From positions 1 through 64,000 of the forward strand of contig JACQYI010000059.1 in assembly GCA_016208305.1 (NCBI GenBank): DNA of 64,000 nucleotides, given 5' to 3'. Within the stretch, counting starts at the first letter, position 1; the number at the start of each line of letters is the position of its first letter. The position numbers were made by a program, and so were the translations under genes. The notes beneath the pieces were generated by a model, which did not search any database, had not been told where the DNA came from, and saw only the letters and a program-made list of their open reading frames with translations. Shown here in pieces: positions 30,364 through 39,459 of this stretch. Source of the DNA: Oscillatoriophycideae cyanobacterium NC_groundwater_1537_Pr4_S-0.65um_50_18 (lineage in GTDB: Bacteria; Cyanobacteriota; Cyanobacteriia; Elainellales; Elainellaceae).

Positions 30364-32274
30364 TCATTGCGTTGAGGCTTGCTGTGTCACTTCTGAGGGC
30401 GTGCTTGGTGCCACCTGACCGAGTGAAACCTCAGGATTAGTCTGACTGATCGATCGCTGTAGGGCTGCCAAGGCACGGTTATAGCCTAAAATCGTTTGCA
30501 GGCGGTTGCTTTCGGCGCGGGTTAGCTCCGTTTGCAGTCGAGAAATATCAGCTTGGGTATCCACTCCTGACTGAAAGCGTAACCGAGCCAAGTTCAAAGC
30601 TCCTGCGGCAGCCTCTACTGCCTGGGCGGCGGTTTGCGTATTGTCAAAATTAGACTGTAACGACAGATAGGCTTCTTCTACCTCTAGGCGAATTTGGTCG
30701 CGAGTGTCTGCAAATTGGGCTTCAGCGATCGCCACATTGACCGCTTGCTGTGCCGCTCTCGCTCTAGATGCGCCTCCGTCCAACAACCGCCAGCTCACTC
30801 TTGCTCCAACCTGATAATCATCCTCTGTTCCTTCCGCTTGAAGGATAGAATTTTGCACATTGTAATTGGCAAAAACTGAGACTTGAGGTTTTACCTCGGC
30901 CAAAGCAGCCCGCCGCTGCTGCTGACCAATCTCGCGTTGCACAAGCTGCTGCTCTAGCTCTGGGCGATTTTGGTAGGCCAAAAGAATGGTTTCTTCCAGG
31001 TTTAGATTCCAGTCTCCTGCCATTTGAATCGGGTCTGCGGCTGTTAAGCCCACAGACTCCGCAATATTGAGCTGTCGTTTGATCTGGCGACGTACCACCT
31101 GTTGTTGGCTCAAGGCAATGACTAACTCTTGGCGAGCATTGGCTAAATCGACCTCAGTTTGAAGGCGATCGAATCGGGTGCCAATGCCAGCCTGCTCTGA
31201 AGCAACGGCATTGCGTAAGCTTAATTCCGCCTGCTCTGAAGCGGCCTGAGCAATTTTTACCTGCTCATCTGCTTGCTGAAGGTCGTAGTAGGCGTTCATC
31301 ACATCTAAAGCCAATGTTTCAGACACCGTTTGAACTTGCAGGGCTTGAGTACGGAGCTGGCCTTCAGCGACTCGAATCAGGGCCGATCGCCGCCCCGAAG
31401 TATAGACATCGTAGTTGATTGCGAGCGATCCCCCTAGCAAGGCATCCAGGTCGCTGTCTTGGTTGCCCGGTTGTGCACTTAAGTCAGCCGTTGCATCTAA
31501 GGTAGGCGAGTTGGCCGCTTGCGCTTCCTGCAAGGCCGCCCGCGTCTGTTCTAGCTGTAGCGCAGCGATCTTGAGTTCTAGGTTGTTCTGTCGCGCTAGC
31601 TCTAAGGCTTGCTCTAGCGTAATGGGCACAATCTGTCGGGTTTGAACTTCGTCTTGCTGGGTGGGGCGGAAAAGATTTTGGGACGGGGCCAAGTCATCCA
31701 TGTCGGATGGCTCTGGTTCTGGCTCCGGCTCTGGTTCTGCTGGCTTTGCTTTGGGCTGAGCTGGCTCTGCTGCGGGTGCTGGAGAAGAGTTGCCTGCTGG
31801 CTCTGCGATCGCTGCTGGCTCGGCTTCAGCGGGCAAGGCGGGTAGTGGTTCTGCGGCCTGGGTCTCCCTGCCCTGAGCCGGAGCAGGAACCGGAATATCG
31901 ATCGCCTCTGCCGTTTCCACGTTTACGACCAGAGGTTGAGTTTCTAAAGCCAGAGCCTTCAGGGACAATCCCGCCAAAGAGGGTGCGATCGGCAGGGGAG
32001 GGATCGGCATGGGGTCGATCGGGATAGGAGCGATCGGTAGGGGAGCAACCCGCGATGAAAATTCTGGAATGCCTGTAGGAGAAAGCGGGCTTTCTGGAGG
32101 CGCAATGCTTTCTGGGGGCGCCAGGTCTAAAGGTGCAGTGTCGGCTACAGGAATATCGACATCGGGCACGGGTAAACGCTGCGTGGTCGTTAGGGGGTTG
32201 GCGATCGCCTGCTGGTTAATATCTTTAGCCAGAATAGCGGCGAAAGCACAAACTGTAGCAACTGAAATATGCAT
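30364..32274 (-). CDS. TolC-family outer-membrane efflux protein with proline-rich N-terminal region
   Basis: A 636-residue protein. After a signal-like N-terminus come ~190 residues rich in Pro, Ala and Glu (PIDPMPIPPLPIAPSL; EPEPEPEPEP), probably flexible in the periplasm. From about residue 215 it has two outer-membrane-efflux repeats: ITLEQALELARQNNLELKIAALQLEQTR and ETILLAYQNRPELEQQLVQR, with the long alpha-barrel helices expected of TolC. It would form the outer-membrane exit duct for exporters such as DevBCA-type complexes. It is not in one operon with the devBCA genes 4 kb away. The disordered insert is a cyanobacterial trait. Confidence 0.9.
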   Translation of the reverse strand: MHISVATVCAFAAILAKDINQQAIANPLTTTQRLPVPDVDIPVADTAPLDLAPPESIAPPESPLSPTGIPEFSSRVAPLPIAPIPIDPMPIPPLPIAPSLAGLSLKALALETQPLVVNVETAEAIDIPVPAPAQGRETQAAEPLPALPAEAEPAAIAEPAGNSSPAPAAEPAQPKAKPAEPEPEPEPEPSDMDDLAPSQNLFRPTQQDEVQTRQIVPITLEQALELARQNNLELKIAALQLEQTRAALQEAQAANSPTLDATADLSAQPGNQDSDLDALLGGSLAINYDVYTSGRRSALIRVAEGQLRTQALQVQTVSETLALDVMNAYYDLQQADEQVKIAQAASEQAELSLRNAVASEQAGIGTRFDRLQTEVDLANARQELVIALSQQQVVRRQIKRQLNIAESVGLTAADPIQMAGDWNLNLEETILLAYQNRPELEQQLVQREIGQQQRRAALAEVKPQVSVFANYNVQNSILQAEGTEDDYQVGARVSWRLLDGGASRARAAQQAVNVAIAEAQFADTRDQIRLEVEEAYLSLQSNFDNTQTAAQAVEAAAGALNLARLRFQSGVDTQADISRLQTELTRAESNRLQTILGYNRALAALQRSISQTNPEVSLGQVAPSTPSEVTQQASTQ

Positions 32275-32587
32275 AACCTTCCTGAGTTGCTCGGTACAAT
32301 CGCAAAGTCAGTGTCGGCACCCTCAGCCAGTAAACCAGGGTTGAGATCTAGGGGTGTTTGGCGCTGTTGACTTGAGAGATGAATTTTCTGCTAGAGAGTC
32401 ACGCCGCAACTCGTCAACAAAAAATTTATCTCCCCTTGAGCAAGGCCATTTATTCCAAAGATCGGCTGAAAATCGACTTAAAGGGTGCCAGTCCTCATAT
32501 ATTGAATACAGAGCAAGGCTCAAGGGTCAGGAAAATCGATCGGGATTTACAATAGCTAAACCAACAGCAAAAAAATCTTTTAAGAGC
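32275..32587. other. Spacer between tolC-like gene and galE
   Basis: About 310 bases; no gene, RNA or repeat family member recognised. It contains the promoter of the TolC-family gene and the 3' end of galE. Confidence 0.4.
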
Positions 32588-33616
32588 CTAACCATGTCTC
32601 TTCTGGTGCCAGTTCCAAGCATGGGTCAAAATGCTTTCGAGATCGGCATATTGAGATTGCCAGCCCAGAGTTTTCTGCGCTTTGGCGCTGCTGCCCACTA
32701 GCGCTGGCGGATCTCCAGGACGGCGATCGCACGCGACAACTTTAATGGTGCGCCCTGTCACCTGTTGCGCCGCATCAATCACTTCCTGGACAGAGAAGCC
32801 ATTGCCGTTGCCCAAATTAAAAGCGTTGCTCTCGCCATTCTCCAAAAGATATTTCACGCCTAAAACATGAGCATTGGCTAGATCGCTGACATGGACGTAG
32901 TCGCGAATGCAGGTGCCATCCGGAGTGGGATAATCTGTGCCAAACACAGAAATAGAATCACGCTTACCCATAGCGGTCAGCAGGATCAGAGGAATTAAGT
33001 GGGTTTCAGGGCTGTGATCTTCTCCCAAACGACCGAGCGGATCTGCGCCAGAAGCATTGAAGTACCGAAAGCAAACCGACTTTAACCCATAGGCAACATC
33101 AAAATCAGCCAAAATTTGCTCAACCATCAGCTTGCTCATGCCGTAAGGGTTGATTGGCGATTGGGGATGATCTTCGGCAATGGGGACAGCTTGAGGAACG
33201 CCATAGGTGGCACAGGTCGAAGAGAAGACAAACTTCTTGACATTGGCGGCTACCATTGCCTCTAGCAGAGTCAGCGTTCCCAAAACATTGTTCCGGTAAT
33301 ACTTGCCTGGGTCGCTAACCGACTCGCCCACGTTGATGAAAGCGGCAAAGTGCATGACAGCCGCAATGTTTTGACTGGCAAACAGGCGATCGAGCAAAGG
33401 GCGATCGCTAGTGTCGCCCACAATTAGCTCTACCTTGAGTTCGTTGTCCACTAGCTCTCGGTGCCCATAGGACAAGTTGTCAAGCACTACGACTTCAAAT
33501 CCGGCTTGCTGCAAAGCCAGCACTGCATGAGAGCCGATGTATCCAGCTCCGCCTGTGACTAAAACCGCAGGTCTATCTTGTGAACGCACTGCCTGGAAAC
33601 TGACTGCCTGTGACAC
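32588..33616 (-). CDS. galE: UDP-glucose 4-epimerase
   Basis: Interconverts UDP-glucose and UDP-galactose, feeding galactolipid and polysaccharide synthesis; NAD-dependent extended SDR. The 342-residue product shows the Rossmann motif VTGGAGYIGSHAV at ~20, the catalytic Ser/Thr (FSSTCATYG) and YGMSK (Tyr-x3-Lys). The GTG at 33616 follows AAGGA at a good distance. Standard length. No neighbour belongs to the pathway. Confidence 0.95.
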   Translation of the reverse strand: MSQAVSFQAVRSQDRPAVLVTGGAGYIGSHAVLALQQAGFEVVVLDNLSYGHRELVDNELKVELIVGDTSDRPLLDRLFASQNIAAVMHFAAFINVGESVSDPGKYYRNNVLGTLTLLEAMVAANVKKFVFSSTCATYGVPQAVPIAEDHPQSPINPYGMSKLMVEQILADFDVAYGLKSVCFRYFNASGADPLGRLGEDHSPETHLIPLILLTAMGKRDSISVFGTDYPTPDGTCIRDYVHVSDLANAHVLGVKYLLENGESNAFNLGNGNGFSVQEVIDAAQQVTGRTIKVVACDRRPGDPPALVGSSAKAQKTLGWQSQYADLESILTHAWNWHQKRHG

Positions 33617-33966
33617 GATTTGCCATCCTTAACTGCTAATAATTGCCCTGTCGGTAATGATCTGGACGAGCTGTTGATGTCTCTAAAATTGAACCGATCC
33701 ATTACTCGAACCCGTTGCCCCACTTTAAAGCCATATTTCCTCTGAGTTATAGCAGGCATCCCCTAGGGTTCCTAGGACAGGATTTACATTTTGGCCAAAC
33801 TTTGCTCAAACTTTAAGCAAGCTTACGAATAGCGCAACGGGCTGATCGCATCCCGATCGCTGCACCCCCGCATTTCAGGGCAGATTTTGCAGCCGTAAAC
33901 CGCTCAAAAAATCAACGGGCAAAACAGAGCTTAGACTAAACTCAGTCTTACTTGCATCTTAACTTC

Positions 33967-35598
33967 ATGATGATTGCCTTTTCGATCGCGGTCGGCAACC
34001 TGTCTCTTTCTACTGCTCCACCTGCTGCTTCACTGACCGAAAAAGGAGTGGCAACCTTTGTTCCTGATCTGATTATTTTGCTGTTAGTGGCTACGACGGT
34101 TGCCCTCCTATCTCGCCGCTTGCGGATTCCTTATGTCACAGGGCTGGTGCTGGCAGGGCTGGCGCTGACCGAATTTCTACCCAATTATCGGATTGGTTTA
34201 GAGTCTTCTCTGATTTTGAATCTATTCTTGCCGATTCTGCTGTTTGAAGCCGCTATCAATACGGATATCAGCCGCTTGCGCAGCACAATGAAGCCGATCG
34301 CCATGTTGGCTATTCCTGGGGTCATTGTGTCTACCGGGGTAACGGCAGTGGGGTTGAAATTTGCCTTAAGCCTGGATTGGGTTTCGGCGCTGCTGCTGGG
34401 AACTATTCTGGCAATTACAGATACTGTCTCAGTCATTGCCGTGTTTAAAGAAGTGGCTGTGCCCTCTCGCTTGACCACCATTGTCGAAGGAGAAAGCCTG
34501 CTAAACGATGGCGTAGCGCTGGTGTTATTTAACCTAGTCTTGCAGGTTCACTATAGGGGTTCTGTCTCTTTTACAGAAGGAGTACAGCAATTTTTTATTG
34601 TGATTGTGGGAGGAAGTCTGGTTGGTTTGGCGATCGGCTATCTCAGTGCCGGGTTAATGGAGCGATCGGACGATAACCTCAGCAGCATTTTGCTTACGGT
34701 GGCGGTGGCGCTAGGCACCTATCAGGTAGGTCACTTCATTGGCGTTTCTGGAGTAGTGGCCGATGTGGTGGCCGGACTGTGGGTGGGTAATGTGGGGCTG
34801 TCCCATCGGGCCTCGGCCTCTAACCGGGTCACACTCTATAGCTTTTGGGACTATGCCGGATTTGGGGTCAACACCTTTATTTTTCTGCTCATCGGTGTAG
34901 AGGTAGATCTGCCGACGCTGTGGCAAACTTTTCCGGCTGTCTTAGTCGCCATTTTGGCCTATCAGGCAGGGCGAATTTTAAGCGTTTACCCGCTGTTAGC
35001 CTTACTCAACAGGTTCGATCGCCCTATCTCGATGCGCTGGCAGCATGTGCTGTTTTTGGGCAATATCAAAGGCTCGTTGTCTATGGCGCTAGCGCTCAGT
35101 TTGCCTGCCAGCCTGCTGGGGCGAGGCTATTTAATTGCGATCGTCTTTGGCAGCGTTTTGCTGTCGCTGGTGCTGCAAGGCTTGAGCCTGCCTTGGTTGG
35201 TAGAGCGGCTTAATTTATCGTCGGTGTCGCCAGAGCGGCAGCAAACGGATGAACTGAGGGCACAGCTGATCACATCGAAGGCGGCGCAAGATGAGCTAGA
35301 TGGAATGCTGAAAGCAGGCATCTTGCCCAAAGCAATTTATGAGGAGATGCGATCGCTCTATCAAGTCCGAATTGCCAAAGCCGAGAAAGCCCTGCGCGAT
35401 CTCTACAATCAATGGTCGATGGATGTGGCTACCGGAAAGGATAATCCTTCGCGGCTAGATGGGGTGCGCCGCCGTTTGCTCTTAGCTGAGAAAGTAGCCT
35501 TGACGGATGCAGTACGCAAACGAATTTTGCCTGAAAGTACGGCTGAGGTGCGGCTTCAGCATATCGATGAGAAGCTGCTGAGCTTAGAGGATGACTAG
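33967..35598 (+). CDS. Na+/H+ antiporter (CPA1 family, NhaP-like)
   Basis: A 543-residue cation:proton antiporter of the plasma or thylakoid membrane. About 12 hydrophobic segments cover residues ~25-415, with the family signatures FLPILLFEAAINTD, LLLGTILAITDTVSV and the ion-binding motif EGESLLNDGVALV (the ND pair). A cytosolic C-terminal region (~420-543) is helical. It would control sodium, potassium and pH. ATG at 33967 or 33970 is chosen; a TTG at 33952 is also in frame and no ribosome site decides. Confidence 0.93.
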   Translation: MMIAFSIAVGNLSLSTAPPAASLTEKGVATFVPDLIILLLVATTVALLSRRLRIPYVTGLVLAGLALTEFLPNYRIGLESSLILNLFLPILLFEAAINTDISRLRSTMKPIAMLAIPGVIVSTGVTAVGLKFALSLDWVSALLLGTILAITDTVSVIAVFKEVAVPSRLTTIVEGESLLNDGVALVLFNLVLQVHYRGSVSFTEGVQQFFIVIVGGSLVGLAIGYLSAGLMERSDDNLSSILLTVAVALGTYQVGHFIGVSGVVADVVAGLWVGNVGLSHRASASNRVTLYSFWDYAGFGVNTFIFLLIGVEVDLPTLWQTFPAVLVAILAYQAGRILSVYPLLALLNRFDRPISMRWQHVLFLGNIKGSLSMALALSLPASLLGRGYLIAIVFGSVLLSLVLQGLSLPWLVERLNLSSVSPERQQTDELRAQLITSKAAQDELDGMLKAGILPKAIYEEMRSLYQVRIAKAEKALRDLYNQWSMDVATGKDNPSRLDGVRRRLLLAEKVALTDAVRKRILPESTAEVRLQHIDEKLLSLEDD

Positions 35599-35634
35599 TG
35601 TTTTGCCTGCTCATCTCGTTAATTTGGCGATGAA

Positions 35635-35663
35635 TTAGAAGGTGCGCGGAGCGCACCTCCTAA
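35635..35663. terminator. Hairpin between convergent antiporter and TetR genes
   Basis: TTAGAAGGTGCGC and GCGCACCTCCTAA pair with one mismatch around GGA. The antiporter gene ends 37 bases to the left and the tetR gene 21 bases to the right, so it suits a two-way terminator, although only short A/T runs follow. Confidence 0.6.
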
Positions 35664-35683
35664 AATGCCTTCTAAAACAAATT

Positions 35684-36346
35684 TCATCGATCCGATCGCG
35701 CTCCCGTAATAATGGCAATCAAGTTATTGACAAAGCGATCGCGTTCCATCACCAGAATATCTTTGCCATGCAGCATTTCTTGGACAATGAGAAAATGCAC
35801 CAACGCCCCGACAAACACACGCGCTGTGGCTTCTGGATCAGCCAAATCGAGATGCGGGCAATCCGTGAGGTATTGGCAAAGCTTTCTAAACGCCGTCTGC
35901 TCGATATTGCGAACGAACGCGCGTGCCAATTGCGGAAAGCGCTCTGATTCTCCCAAAATCAGCCGCATGAAGTTGAGAAATTGCGGCTCATTTGTTCCTA
36001 CATCAAGCGCTCGATTGGCAAACTCTCGCAAAACAATGTGAGGCTCCGTTTGGAGCATCTGAGCATCTGCCGTCCCAAAAATTGAGCGGAATTTTTGCTC
36101 GACCAACCGTTGAATCAGGGCAATAAACAAAGTTTCTTTGTCCTGAAAATGGCTATATACCGTAGCTTTTGAGACTTTTGCGGCGATCGCCACCCGATCC
36201 ATACTGGTCGCCGTATAACCATGCGCCAAAAACTCCTGCATCCCGCCTTCTAAGATGGCTTCACTTTTTTCTGGGGAGAGGTGTCTATCGGCGCGTCCGG
36301 GTTTTCTCTGTCTCATGCCGTTTTGTCTTCCTTGAGGCTGAGTCAT
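35684..36346 (-). CDS. TetR/AcrR-family transcriptional repressor
   Basis: A 220-residue DNA-binding regulator. The helix-turn-helix lies at ~30-75 (TSMDRVAIAAKVSKATVYSHFQDKETLF); the rest is an effector-binding helical domain with the TetR C-terminal pattern (AcrR type, RLILGESERFPQLARAFVRNIE). It is divergent from the devB-x-devC-devA exporter operon and probably represses it, and itself, until a ligand binds. A candidate operator (36364-36376) lies in the shared promoter. A second in-frame ATG 30 bases in (36316) has GGAAG upstream and could be the true start. Confidence 0.93.
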   Translation of the reverse strand: MTQPQGRQNGMRQRKPGRADRHLSPEKSEAILEGGMQEFLAHGYTATSMDRVAIAAKVSKATVYSHFQDKETLFIALIQRLVEQKFRSIFGTADAQMLQTEPHIVLREFANRALDVGTNEPQFLNFMRLILGESERFPQLARAFVRNIEQTAFRKLCQYLTDCPHLDLADPEATARVFVGALVHFLIVQEMLHGKDILVMERDRFVNNLIAIITGARSDR

Positions 36347-36356
36347 GAATTTTAAC

Positions 36357-36386
36357 TTGACATGACTATACTAGTCGGTTTAGTTT
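36357..36386 (+). promoter_or_regulatory. Predicted devB promoter overlapped by an inverted-repeat operator
   Basis: TTGACA (36357-36362) and TAGTTT (36381-36386) are 18 bases apart, reading toward devB. The spacer holds the inverted repeat GACTA-TAC-TAGTC (36364-36376). A repressor bound there would block RNA polymerase, the usual layout for TetR-controlled efflux genes. The divergent tetR start is 11 bases to the left, so both genes could be controlled. Inference from motif positions. Confidence 0.55.
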
Positions 36387-36443
36387 AGTTTGAGAGAAAC
36401 CTCTCGACTATTCCTCTGTTGCTTCATTTAGGAGGCATCCATT

Positions 36444-37652
36444 GTGCAGAATCTCGCCCCAGAAAGTTCACAAGCCCGCCTCAAAACCAAGCCACGGCCA
36501 AGCCTTCTCAACTCTCGGTGGGCGATCGGTGTCGCGATCGCCCTGGGGATCGGTGGCATTGCTCTAGGGCTGTGGCGAGGGTATGCCATCTCATCAACGC
36601 CTGCTGAAGAGGTGACGCGTGAGCTAAAGATTACAACGGTAACGGCCTTGGGGCGACTGACCCCACGCGGCGAAGTGATTCAGCTCTCGGCTCCCACATC
36701 CAGTCAGGAAAGCCGGATTGACCGATTGTTATTGCAGGAAGGCGATCGGGTGAAAGCGGGTCAAGTGGTTGCCATTCTCGACTCGCACGATCGCCTAAAA
36801 GCCTCTCTGGCAGAAGCTCAAGAGCAGGTGAACGTGGCTGAAGCCCAGCTTGCCGTGACCCAAGCCGGAGCGAAACAGGGCGAAATTGCCGCACAGCGTG
36901 CCGAAATTGCCCGACTGGGGGCAGAACGTCAAGGCGATGTGGTGGCACAAGCGGCAACAGTAGATCGGCTAGAGTTAGAGCTACAAAATGCTCAGACTGA
37001 GTTCGATCGCTATCAATCGCTGTATGACGAAGGAGCAACCTCGGCTTCGCAACGCGACAGCAGGCAACTGATTCGAGACACAGCCCAAAAGTCTTTGCAA
37101 GAGGCGCAGGCGGCTCTCGATCGCCTGCGGTCTGCGAGTCCGGCAGAGCTGAATAAAGCAGAGGCCACCCTAGCTCAAATCGCCGAGGTGCGTCCGGTCG
37201 ATGTGCGCTCGGCTGAAGCCGAAGTGAATCGGGCGATCGCGGCTCTAAAACAAGCGCAGGCCAGCTATAGCCAAACGCTGGTGCGATCGCCTGTTGATGG
37301 AGAAGTGCTGTATGTTCACACGCGATCGGGCGAAGTGGTTTCAACAGATGGCATCGTGGAGCTGGGACAAACGCGGCAAATGCAGGCGATCGCAGAAGTC
37401 TACCAGAGCGATGTAGGCAAGGTGCAGACGGGGCAGCGGGTTCGGGTGGTGAGTGAGGCGATTGCTGGTGAGTTGACGGGAACGGTTGAGCGGGTTGGTT
37501 CTCAGGTGCGGCGACAAACGATCGTCAACACTGACCCAAGCACCAATATTGATGCCAGGGTGGTTGAGGTTCATGTTGCGCTAGATGAGATCTCTAGCCA
37601 AAAAGCTGCCAAATTTACGAACCTCCAGGTTCAGGTCATCATTGAGCAGTGA
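36444..37652 (+). CDS. devB: DevB-like membrane-fusion protein (HlyD family) of an ABC exporter
   Basis: A 402-residue periplasmic adaptor with one N-terminal membrane helix (~30-50, VAIALGIGGIALGLWRGYA), a biotinyl-lipoyl half motif (SRIDRLLLQEGDRVKAGQVVAILD), a long coiled coil (~110-250) and the second half with beta-barrel (YSQTLVRSPVDGEVLYVHTRSGEVV). With DevC and DevA it forms the export pump known from heterocyst glycolipid export and lipid or peptide export in other cyanobacteria; TolC-like proteins complete the path. GTG at 36444 follows TAGGAGG. The substrate is unknown; DevB is used in the family sense. Confidence 0.9.
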   Translation: MQNLAPESSQARLKTKPRPSLLNSRWAIGVAIALGIGGIALGLWRGYAISSTPAEEVTRELKITTVTALGRLTPRGEVIQLSAPTSSQESRIDRLLLQEGDRVKAGQVVAILDSHDRLKASLAEAQEQVNVAEAQLAVTQAGAKQGEIAAQRAEIARLGAERQGDVVAQAATVDRLELELQNAQTEFDRYQSLYDEGATSASQRDSRQLIRDTAQKSLQEAQAALDRLRSASPAELNKAEATLAQIAEVRPVDVRSAEAEVNRAIAALKQAQASYSQTLVRSPVDGEVLYVHTRSGEVVSTDGIVELGQTRQMQAIAEVYQSDVGKVQTGQRVRVVSEAIAGELTGTVERVGSQVRRQTIVNTDPSTNIDARVVEVHVALDEISSQKAAKFTNLQVQVIIEQ

Positions 37653-37760
37653 TTTGAGAGGCTGAGAACCTTCATCTTTTGGGGTCAAAAAATGGGTTTC
37701 TTGGCAGAAGTTTTGTTGGGTCTATTTTCTGCTTGTCGTTAAAGCCTTGAGGTCACCCAC

Positions 37761-38270
37761 ATGAAAAATAAAAGTACTGAGGTTGTGCTAGTACTCGCAT
37801 TGCTCTTTCATCTTCAGTGGTTTTTTGGAAATCTCTATGAAGAGATCCTGACGCCTAACAGCATTGTTGCCTCGGCTGAAAAAATCAATGCATACAACAG
37901 CTATTTTGTGATTACAAAGCCCTATTACTATTACGTTCCGCTAACGCAGATTGGGTTTTTAGGAGTCTTATTTCTCGCCTTCTTTAAAACAGGTCTATCT
38001 TCTCAAGTTAGCGTACTACTGCGGCGTGCAGCAGTGTTATCAGGTATAGCAACGGTGCTCACAGGTTACATTGTGACTCAATATAACCTCAAGATGTTTT
38101 TTGGCAACGTCGATCGCCTGCAAGCCAAAATTCATCTTCTATATCTAGAATGGGCTATCCTCAATGGATTTAGGATCCTCCTCGTGGGAACCACAATATT
38201 CTTTTTATATCAAGCCTATCGAATTCTACTCATTCAATCTTCTAGCCCTATCAATTACTCGAAACGATAG
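37761..38270 (+). CDS. Four-helix membrane protein inside the dev operon
   Basis: A 169-residue protein with four hydrophobic helices (about 8-25, 58-76, 88-106 and 135-155) and no recognised domain; a conserved-looking amphipathic part lies at 30-55 (EILTPNSIVASAEKINAYNSYF). It sits between devB and devC on the same strand, 2 bases before the devC start, so it is translated with the exporter. Classical devBCA operons have no such gene. It could be an accessory subunit or immunity/effector protein. ATG at 37761 is preceded by GAGG. Confidence 0.8.
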   Translation: MKNKSTEVVLVLALLFHLQWFFGNLYEEILTPNSIVASAEKINAYNSYFVITKPYYYYVPLTQIGFLGVLFLAFFKTGLSSQVSVLLRRAAVLSGIATVLTGYIVTQYNLKMFFGNVDRLQAKIHLLYLEWAILNGFRILLVGTTIFFLYQAYRILLIQSSSPINYSKR

Positions 38271-38272
38271 CC

Positions 38273-39448
38273 ATGATAAAACTGATGCAACAGCTTCGGC
38301 GGCGCACACCGCTCGGATGGCTTCAGCTTAGCCACGAAAGAGGTCGTCTGTTGGTTGCCCTGGCAGGAATTGCCTTTGCAGACGTGCTGATGTTTATGCA
38401 GCTTGGCTTTCAGAGTTCGCTCTACGACAGCAATACGCGCGTCAATCGTGCCATGCTGGCAGATATTATCCTGATCAGCCCCAAAGCCCTTAATTTGCAA
38501 AACCTATCGACCTTTTCGCGACGGCGGCTGTTTCAAGCGATGGATGTTCCGGGCGTGCAAACCGCAGGGGCGCTCTATGTCAACAGCATCACCTGGCGAA
38601 ATCCCCAGACTCGTCTCAATGCGACCGTCCAGGTATTAGGATTTGACCCCGATCGCCCTGCCTTTAACCTGCCGGAGGTGAACCAACAGCTCAGCAAACT
38701 GAAGCTGCCAGATGTTGTCCTTTTCGATCGCGGCGCTAGGGGCAAATATGCAGAAGCTATTGCCCAACTGGATCAGGGAAAGACGGTAACGACAGAGGTC
38801 GAACGGCGGACTCTGACGATCGCAGGATTGTTTAAGCTAGGAGCTTCCTTTGGTGCCGATGCCAGTTTGATGACCAGTGACCAGACCTTTCTGCGGCTGT
38901 TTCCCCGTCGAGATGCTGCCAGCATTAGTTTGGGGCTGTTGCGGCTGCGTCCTGACTCCGATCCGCAGCAGGTGGTTGCGGCCTTAAAAGCGCATCTGCC
39001 CTCTGATGTGCGTGTCCTCACAGCTGAGGAATTTGTGCAGTTTGAGGAAAACTATTGGAGAGTCGCCAGTCCGGTTGGCTTTGTGTTTGGGTTAGGAACA
39101 GCGATGGCGTTTGTCGTCGGCGTTGTGATTGTTTATCAAGTGCTATCCACCGACGTTAATGCTCATCTCAAAGAATATGCAACCTTTAAAGCGATGGGCT
39201 ACCACAACGGCTATTTATTGAGCATTGTCTTTGAAGAAGCCATTATTCTGGCATTTCTAGGCTTTATTCCGGGTGCTTTACTGCCGATCGGACTGTATGC
39301 CCTAGCAGCCAAAGCCACAGCTTTACCGATTTATATGACCTTCACCAGAGCGGTATTGGTTCTGGTGCTAACGGTGGTCATGTGTGCGCTTTCGGGGGCG
39401 ATCGCGACGCGCAAGCTGCAATCGGCTGATCCGGCTGATATGTTTTAG
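38273..39448 (+). CDS. devC: DevC-like ABC transporter permease
   Basis: A 391-residue MacB/FtsX-type permease with four transmembrane segments: one near 28-48 (LVALAGIAFADVLMFMQLGF), then a large periplasmic domain (~50-260), and three near 268-290, 315-345 and 355-380. The signature GWLQLSHERGRLL near the start and ADPADMF at the end are typical of DevC. It forms the membrane channel with DevA (ATPase) and DevB (adaptor). ATG at 38273, 2 bases after the preceding stop. Confidence 0.93.
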   Translation: MIKLMQQLRRRTPLGWLQLSHERGRLLVALAGIAFADVLMFMQLGFQSSLYDSNTRVNRAMLADIILISPKALNLQNLSTFSRRRLFQAMDVPGVQTAGALYVNSITWRNPQTRLNATVQVLGFDPDRPAFNLPEVNQQLSKLKLPDVVLFDRGARGKYAEAIAQLDQGKTVTTEVERRTLTIAGLFKLGASFGADASLMTSDQTFLRLFPRRDAASISLGLLRLRPDSDPQQVVAALKAHLPSDVRVLTAEEFVQFEENYWRVASPVGFVFGLGTAMAFVVGVVIVYQVLSTDVNAHLKEYATFKAMGYHNGYLLSIVFEEAIILAFLGFIPGALLPIGLYALAAKATALPIYMTFTRAVLVLVLTVVMCALSGAIATRKLQSADPADMF

Positions 39449-39459
39449 GAGAGTGGAAC

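Noticed and set aside
33559-33759. Small reverse-strand frame upstream of and overlapping galE (66 codons, KVGQRVRVMDR)
   Set aside because: It resembles the start of SH3/KOW-like small proteins, but it overlaps galE by 58 bases, has no properly spaced ribosome site and its second half is low-quality sequence.
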